From contig JAFGRL010000190.1 in the NCBI GenBank assembly GCA_016935195.1, positions 1 through 64,000 on the forward strand: 64,000 nt of DNA, in the 5' to 3' direction. The translations under genes and the position numbers were made by a program. Position 1 is the stretch's first letter. Every line of letters starts with the position of its first letter. The DNA comes from Sedimentisphaerales bacterium. Lineage in GTDB: Bacteria > Planctomycetota > Phycisphaerae > Sedimentisphaerales > Anaerobacaceae. The notes under the pieces are model-generated. The model did not search any database, was not told where the DNA came from, and saw only the letters and a program-made list of their open reading frames with translations. Below are positions 63,469 through 64,000 of the stretch, in pieces.

Positions 63469-64000
63469 GGGGCGTGATTCGTCGCTCGTGGCCCGTGTCT
63501 CGTGAATCGTCCCTGCACCATCTGATGCAAGGCATAAGAGTCAGAATCTGTAACGAGATATTTTGGATAGAAAAAGACTACGGGTGAGATAGGCCTTGGC
63601 AGGAGGTAGGGGTTGGCAGATGGGGAAAACAAGCAAGTGGCTGATGGAGGCTGGGTAAGGACGCGAAGTGTGGGTCGTGGGTCGCGAATAGAAGCTTATA
63701 GACAGTGGATAGCGTAGGGCGTATAGAGACGAAAGATTTTGCAAGTTTTTTGGTAAAATGCGGAATATACAACAAGTAAACTTAGATATAGAATTATTCG
63801 ATGGGTTTGTGTTGCTGATGATAGAGGAGATGGAGAACTTAGAGGGATTCGGGATTGGATGACATAAGTTTTTAGCGTTTATCCTTCGGCTATTTCAATT
63901 AGACTCAGCACAAGTCTGCTCCCCTATGGGACGGGGTTTTTAGTTTTGATTGTTTTGTGCCTCGTCGTGCAGGAGTTATACCCTTCAGGGTAGTAAATTC

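Noticed and set aside
1-64000. CRISPR arrays, rRNA genes and insertion-sequence transposases
   Set aside because: No regularly spaced repeats of CRISPR type, no rRNA sequence and no transposase motif was seen; the two recombinases are tyrosine type.

Overview
The window looks like a chromosomal segment of an anaerobic or facultatively anaerobic Planctomycetota bacterium, most likely of class Phycisphaerae. This is inferred from: large secreted proteins ending in dockerin-like Asp-rich repeats, a PEP-CTERM protein, a gingipain-like C25 protease, a FlgI-like HEAT-repeat lipoprotein, a ferredoxin-dependent 2-oxoacid oxidoreductase of VorB type, two GroEL paralogues around one GroES, and a CXXXY-type CcmE. 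No rRNA is present. One tRNA (tRNA-Glu) is seen.

1 to about 22 kb is accessory. Three minus-strand secreted proteins come first: a partial MopE/thrombospondin-like repeat protein that runs off the left edge, a C25 protease and a multi-repeat choice-of-anchor protein. All three carry dockerin-like modules. A tyrosine recombinase (8.8-9.8 kb) then opens a decaying stretch holding an acyltransferase, a ceramidase-like hydrolase with a Tat signal, an eroded ORF, an MFS transporter and a broken glycosidase-like gene. Two nearly identical 76-bp direct repeats, each holding the 5' end of a glyoxalase II-like gene, flank 10.1-14.9 kb. After an iron-sulfur aldo/keto reductase and a PEP-CTERM protein, a compact integrative element (about 18.6-22.05 kb) carries two or three small DNA-binding proteins, a structured non-coding interval and an integrase whose last codons lie inside tRNA-Glu(UUC).

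From 22 kb on the window is housekeeping. It runs: ferredoxin; a pair of M16 peptidases (one catalytic, one not); an MFS transporter; smc; a FlgI-like lipoprotein; and a chaperone operon groEL1-groES-groEL2-dnaJ-grpE plus a FmdB-type zinc ribbon. An isochorismatase-like hydrolase and an ECF sigma/anti-sigma pair, with a sigma-E-like promoter in front, come next.

A long minus-strand series follows: 2-oxoacid oxidoreductase alpha-beta-gamma, an ExbD-like protein, a TPR-like secreted protein, clpX, pgsA, ribBA and a lipoprotein. Further right are mltA, scpB, a Nif3-family gene, pabC, pabB, deoC, and a P-loop protein with a nucleoside deoxyribosyltransferase-like C-terminus. Then come the type IV pilus ATPases pilB and pilT, a family 9 glycosyltransferase and ccmE. 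Several of these are tightly packed, with 4-nt overlaps. The last 0.8 kb has no convincing gene but holds a strong 30-bp palindrome and related repeats.
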